The notes under the pieces were generated by a model that saw only the letters and a list, made by a program, of their open reading frames with translations, searched no databases and was not told the origin of the DNA. Position numbers and translations under genes: made by a program. Of a stretch of 5,333 bases of DNA, positions 1 to 4,000 are shown one piece after another (position 1 is the first letter of the stretch; each line of letters opens with the position of its first letter). This DNA comes from Candidatus Woesearchaeota archaeon (lineage in GTDB: Archaea > Nanobdellota > Nanobdellia > Woesearchaeales > JACQNA01), in the NCBI GenBank assembly GCA_016203335.1, contig JACQNA010000075.1:1-5333 (forward strand), read 5' to 3'.

Positions 1-53
1 AGATTTAAATATAATATCAATAAGTTATATACTACATATAAATTATTTAACTG
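1..53 (+). promoter_or_regulatory. AT-rich archaeal-type promoter/leader of the operon
   Basis: Only about 7 of these 53 bases are G or C, against roughly 50-65% in the genes that follow. Three TATA-like elements are visible: TTTAAATA at 4-11, TTATATA at 25-31 and ATATAAAT at 36-43. Archaeal transcription usually starts about 25 bases downstream of the TATA-box centre. The box at 25-31 would therefore place the start almost exactly on the ATG at 54 (a leaderless mRNA), while the box at 4-11 would give a leader of about 20 bases. No Shine-Dalgarno-like purine run lies just before the ATG, which favours a leaderless or near-leaderless transcript. Which box is used cannot be decided by eye, and upstream sequence is missing. 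Confidence 0.55.
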
Positions 54-242
54 ATGCTATCCGACAAGGAACAGGAAGTACTCAAGCTGCGGAAGCAGGG
101 GCTGAAGCAGAGCGAGATAGCAAAGAAACTCAGGATTTCTCAGCCAGCAGTTTCCTCATTTGAGAAGAACGCCTACCGGAAGATCAGGGAAGCGGGGGAA
201 CTGCTGGAGATCATCAAAAAACTGGGGATTGATATGCCATGA
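54..242 (+). CDS. Tfx-like helix-turn-helix DNA-binding protein (62 aa)
   Basis: A small cytoplasmic DNA-binding protein, probably a transcriptional regulator. Residues 2-26 (LSDKEQEVLKLRKQGLKQSE then IAKKL) followed by 27-45 (ISQPAVSSFEKNAYRKI core) form a sigma-70 region-4/LuxR-type HTH. The pattern is 'L(T/S)xxExEVLxLRxxGLxQxEIAxxLxxSxxxVSxxEKxA', with recognition helix around 30-44. The EKxAxxKI segment after the HTH is what I associate with the archaeal Tfx family, first described as a regulator of a molybdoenzyme operon in Methanothermobacter. Tfx itself is roughly twice this length, so this protein is essentially the HTH plus a short amphipathic tail (ELLEIIKKLGI, 49-59) that could dimerise. 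The ATG at 54 is the only sensible start. Its stop overlaps the next start as ATGA (239-242), implying translational coupling. The target is unknown; autoregulation of this operon is a plausible inference only. Confidence 0.85.
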   Translation: MLSDKEQEVLKLRKQGLKQSEIAKKLRISQPAVSSFEKNAYRKIREAGELLEIIKKLGIDMP

Positions 243-1003
243 GCAGGACAGCAGGACAGGGCGGGGAACGGCTGCGCCTGCTGCAAGCGCACCGGCAGCG
301 GCTGATGGCAACTCTCTCCCAGCTGGAGCAGAAATACCGGGCAGGGCTGATGGACGCGGAGAGCTGCAAGTCTTTGGCGAACAGCTGCATGGCTGAGATA
401 CAGGCATGCGACGAGCAGATATCCGCGCTTGGCTCATCCAAGGGGGCGCTCTCCTACATCGGCGGCATCCTGCTCATTGTCGCCCTCATCGGCTCGCTGT
501 TCTTCTTCCGGCCGGCGATCACTGGCTATTTCGTGAAGGAGCCGCTGGAGACATCGAGTGACGGCTACCGGATTGAGGGCCAGCGGTGGGCAGACATCAA
601 GGGAGGAGGCATCTACGAGCGGTGCCTGCTGGTGAGTTCAGGGATTGACTTTAGCGAAGCAGCCCTGACTGCAAAAATAACCGTCGCTGACCAGGATGAG
701 CAGCTCCACATGAGGATGTATACCCTTGATCAGGATACCCAGGACCCGGGCTATGAGCTCGGCAGCTGTAGTGTAGAAGACTATTCCACTTCATGGAAAT
801 CCTGCACGATCACCGGCCTTGCGCGGCAGCCTGCAGGCGACTACTGGATCTGCGCCTATGCTGAGGGCAGCAAGGAAAAGACCTACTACACCATTGCCCA
901 TAATCCTGAGGGGACTAGGATCCGGGCGTTCTGGACAGGGAAATACTGGCAGAAGCTGGAGAATGCGTCATACACGATCAAGGCAGAATTCAGACGATGG
1001 TGA
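239..1003 (+). CDS. Single-pass membrane protein, cytoplasmic N-terminus, Cys-containing exterior domain (254 aa)
   Basis: No named family recognised. Residues 1-66 are hydrophilic and helix-forming with many Arg/Lys/Gln/Glu (for example RLRLLQAHRQRL, 11-22, and LSQLEQKYRAGLMDAE, 26-41), a likely short coiled coil. Residues 71-90 (LSYIGGILLIVALIGSLFFF) are a strong transmembrane helix. The basic N-terminal side and the position of the helix argue for N-inside, C-outside topology without signal cleavage. Directly after it comes RPAITGYFV (91-99), an ITG motif also seen after the hydrophobic segment of the next gene product. Residues 108-254 look beta-rich and contain Cys129, 177, 189 and 205, in GSC-x11-C and GDYWICAY contexts, which suggests a disulfide-stabilised Ig-like sandwich; one sequon, NAS, lies at 242. 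The ATG at 239 overlaps the gene 1 stop by 4 bases. A later in-frame Met (residue 23) is possible but less likely. It could anchor, assemble or help export the giant protein encoded next; that role is inferred from context only. Confidence 0.85.
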   Translation: MSRTAGQGGERLRLLQAHRQRLMATLSQLEQKYRAGLMDAESCKSLANSCMAEIQACDEQISALGSSKGALSYIGGILLIVALIGSLFFFRPAITGYFVKEPLETSSDGYRIEGQRWADIKGGGIYERCLLVSSGIDFSEAALTAKITVADQDEQLHMRMYTLDQDTQDPGYELGSCSVEDYSTSWKSCTITGLARQPAGDYWICAYAEGSKEKTYYTIAHNPEGTRIRAFWTGKYWQKLENASYTIKAEFRRW

Positions 1004-1089
1004 AGCTACATGTAAACCTCTTCCGCGTTTTCCTCTGGGGCGTGCTGCTGGTGCTGGCTGCTGATCTGAGTAGCTCTGCGCTTATCACC
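997..1089 (+). other. Signal peptide or N-terminal membrane anchor of the giant protein
   Basis: Residues 1-10 carry the charges (K3, H5, R10), followed by a hydrophobic core VFLWGVLLVLAA (11-22) and a small-residue stretch DLSSSA (23-28). Signal peptidase could cut after SSSA (A28). The next residues are LITGIV (29-34), similar to AITGYFV after the transmembrane helix of the preceding gene product. Either Sec-type cleavage or retention as an anchor is possible; Asp23 in the boundary favours the hydrophobic core ending there. Confidence 0.75.
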
Positions 1090-4000
1090 GGGATTGTGTC
1101 CAACAGCCCGGTGACCGTAGGAGAGCCGTTCATCTTTATCGGCGCATGCGAGGGAGCGCAGGCAGAGCTTATTGTCTGCAGGGAGGGAAGCTCCTGCAAT
1201 ACTGATATGCCGGAAAACATCATCTGCCGTGGAGCAGGAGGGGAGTGTACGATGGCGACTACTCCTGAGCATATCGGCACCCATCTGGATGTCGCTACCT
1301 GCTGCGACGCTGATGGCTGTGACCCGGTCACGCAGCTGGCGAAATGGGCAGTCTATCCGGTTCCTGAGCTTGATGAGGACAACGGCAGAACAGAAGAGCC
1401 TGCTCCTGACCTTTCGTCATTCCCTTCCATCACCCAGCTGGATGCAAGCCCGGGAGAGGCATCTGTCGGGGAAAACATCACCTTTACTGCAGACTGTGAG
1501 GGAATTGTGGTCTGCCGCATCGGCGTTCCCTGCAGCATGGAGACGCCGGCCAGCGATGTGTTCTGCAGGGCAACGGGCGATTCCTGCACCTACACCAACA
1601 AAGAGCATAATCTTGGGGAGAATTTTGCTGCTGCAACCTGCTGCACTGCAGAAGGGTGCGGCCAGACCCCGGCCAAGGCTTCCTGGAATGTCCGCAGCAC
1701 TACTCCCTCCCTTCTTTCCGTGGCAAACACCGGCCCAGCCAGGGTTGGGGAGAACATCACCTTTTCCGGAACCTGCTCTGACAATGCATTCCTGGTGGTC
1801 TGCAAAGATCTGGTGGCCTGCAATAATGAAACAACGGGCTCAGACCTGCTCTGCAGGGGTGAGGGGGCATGCAGCGTAGAGGCCAAGCCTGCGCATGTCG
1901 GAGTAAACACTGCCATCGCCACCTGCTGCAGTGATCAGGGATGTGATAGATCCACCCAGAAAACCAGGTGGGAGGTGCGTGAGCAGCTGGAGCAAGACGA
2001 TCCGCTCGCCGCTGAGGCTGCTGTGTTGCGGGAACGGCTGCAGCAGCCCCATGTCAGAATCCGGCGCCTCAATCAGGTTGACGCATCCTTTACTGTTGCT
2101 ATCGGCTTCACCACCGCTTCTGCCAAACAGGGAAAAGTGGAGATCTCCCAGCTGCAGGACCTTGATGCGCTCCAGCAGGTCCATGTCCGCAAGCCTAAGG
2201 AGCAGCTCCGGCGCGGGCGCTTCACCACAGAGATGGTTGCCGTCAATCCCCTTGACCTGCCTGCCCTGGGCAGCGCGACCATCACCCTGCCCAAAGAGGG
2301 GAACGTCAACCGGATCATGCGCTGCTCTGATTATGATTTTGCTGCTGAGGCCTGCCCGGCCTGGGAGGTGACGGACATTCCATTTGCAGACAACAGCACC
2401 CACATCATGTTTACTGTTTCCAGCTTCAGCGGCTATGCAGGGGCAGAGATCATTGTGGTTACCCAAGCTGACCATCTGGATGCCAACCGGTCTTTTCTTT
2501 CTTCGGTGTATGGGGCAGTCCGGTATCTGGACGGCAACTGGAGCGAGCCTATCCCTAGCGGCGATTATGTGCGCGTCACCTTTGAAACAAACCTGACCCC
2601 TGAGCAGGACATCACCATCTATCCCCGCGTGCTTGACGGCGACCCGGTCATTGAGGTGTACGAGCTAAACGGGGACACGGCCATTGCAGCATTCCCTTCC
2701 ATCATATCCGATGCATACAATAAGATCTTCCTTACCGGGCTGCAGGGGAGCCAGGACACGTTTGACCTGCGAGTTGTTTCAGGCTCCGTTGCATTTGACC
2801 ATATTATTGACCCAATCAGCGACGCGTTTTCTGATGACTTTGAGACTGACCTCACCAAATGGGACGGCAACGGGGCAACCGCATGGGATCTGTCAACAGC
2901 GCAAATGCACGATGGCGTACAGTCTGTCCTTGCATCCAACGGCAATGAAGGGGATATCTTCACTGACGACATTGATACCAGCAGCGCAACCTTCCTCAAT
3001 GTCAGCTTCTGGTTTTATGATAATAATTTAGATAGTACGGACATTGATGTCTATTTCTTTGATGGAACGGCGTATGACCTTATACCAGATAGCGTCGATA
3101 CCGGAGCTGAGGAGATTTGGAAGTGGATAAACCTTACCACCTCAGACAGCCAGTATTTTAAAACCAATTTCCGGGTGCAGCTCAACGCCGTCTTAGGCAC
3201 TGGAGAAAACCTCTGGGTAGACCAATTCCTGGTCCAGATAACCACGGCAACCCCGGACAACACCCCGCCATACTGGACATTCAACCGGACGAACTTTACC
3301 AGCATCCGGTATAATGAGACCGGGCAGTTTAATATCACCTATACCGAAGGAGAGAGCGCGTTAGATACCGTCATCCTTGCAGTGAAGAATGACAGCAGCA
3401 GCGCATTCCAAAACATCACCACGTTCCGCGTGGGTGCGAGCACCACCAGAATTGACCTTGCCTTCAACCTCACCATGTCCTCGACCAACGGAGAAACCTT
3501 CCAGTGGCGGTTCTACGGGAATGACACTAATGGAAACATGAATGCAACGGATACCTTCAGCTTGGTGATCAGCGACACCATCATGTCTTTTGCGCAGAAC
3601 GGGACGAACTTCACCTCTCTCCGGACTGGAGATAACGGGATGTTCAACATCACGGCAAAGGATGATGACGGGCTGGCGATGGCCATATTCAGCACGCGGA
3701 ATACCAGCGGTGAGGCATGGTTCAACTTCTCTGCGGTGAAGATCGGCGGGACAAGCTATCCGATTCGGTACAATTATACCTCAAGGGCAGACGACGGCAA
3801 GGCATTCCAGTGGAAGTTCTATGTAAATGACACTGGAGAAACGATAAACGAGAGCAACACCTTTACGGTGCTGCTCGATGACACCAAGGCGCCGTATTAT
3901 GTGTTTAACCGGACGAACTTCACGTCTATCCAGCAGGACCAGAACGGAAGATTCAACATTACTGCCAATGACTCTACCAGGAATCTAGACACCATCATCT

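Noticed and set aside
156..441. Short open frames on both strands across the gene 1/gene 2 junction
   Set aside because: They overlap two well-supported genes and give Arg/Ser/Ala-rich products without motifs.
1172..1879. 235-codon open frame on the + strand
   Set aside because: Out of frame within the Cys-rich repeats; its product is Ser/Arg/Pro/Ala-rich with no domain, while the overlapping frame shows the regular eight-Cys pattern.
1840..2475. 211-codon open frame on the - strand
   Set aside because: Antisense to the third Cys-rich repeat and the FSGY domain; no recognisable domain, no promoter or ribosome-binding site, and the sense frame is clearly the coding one.
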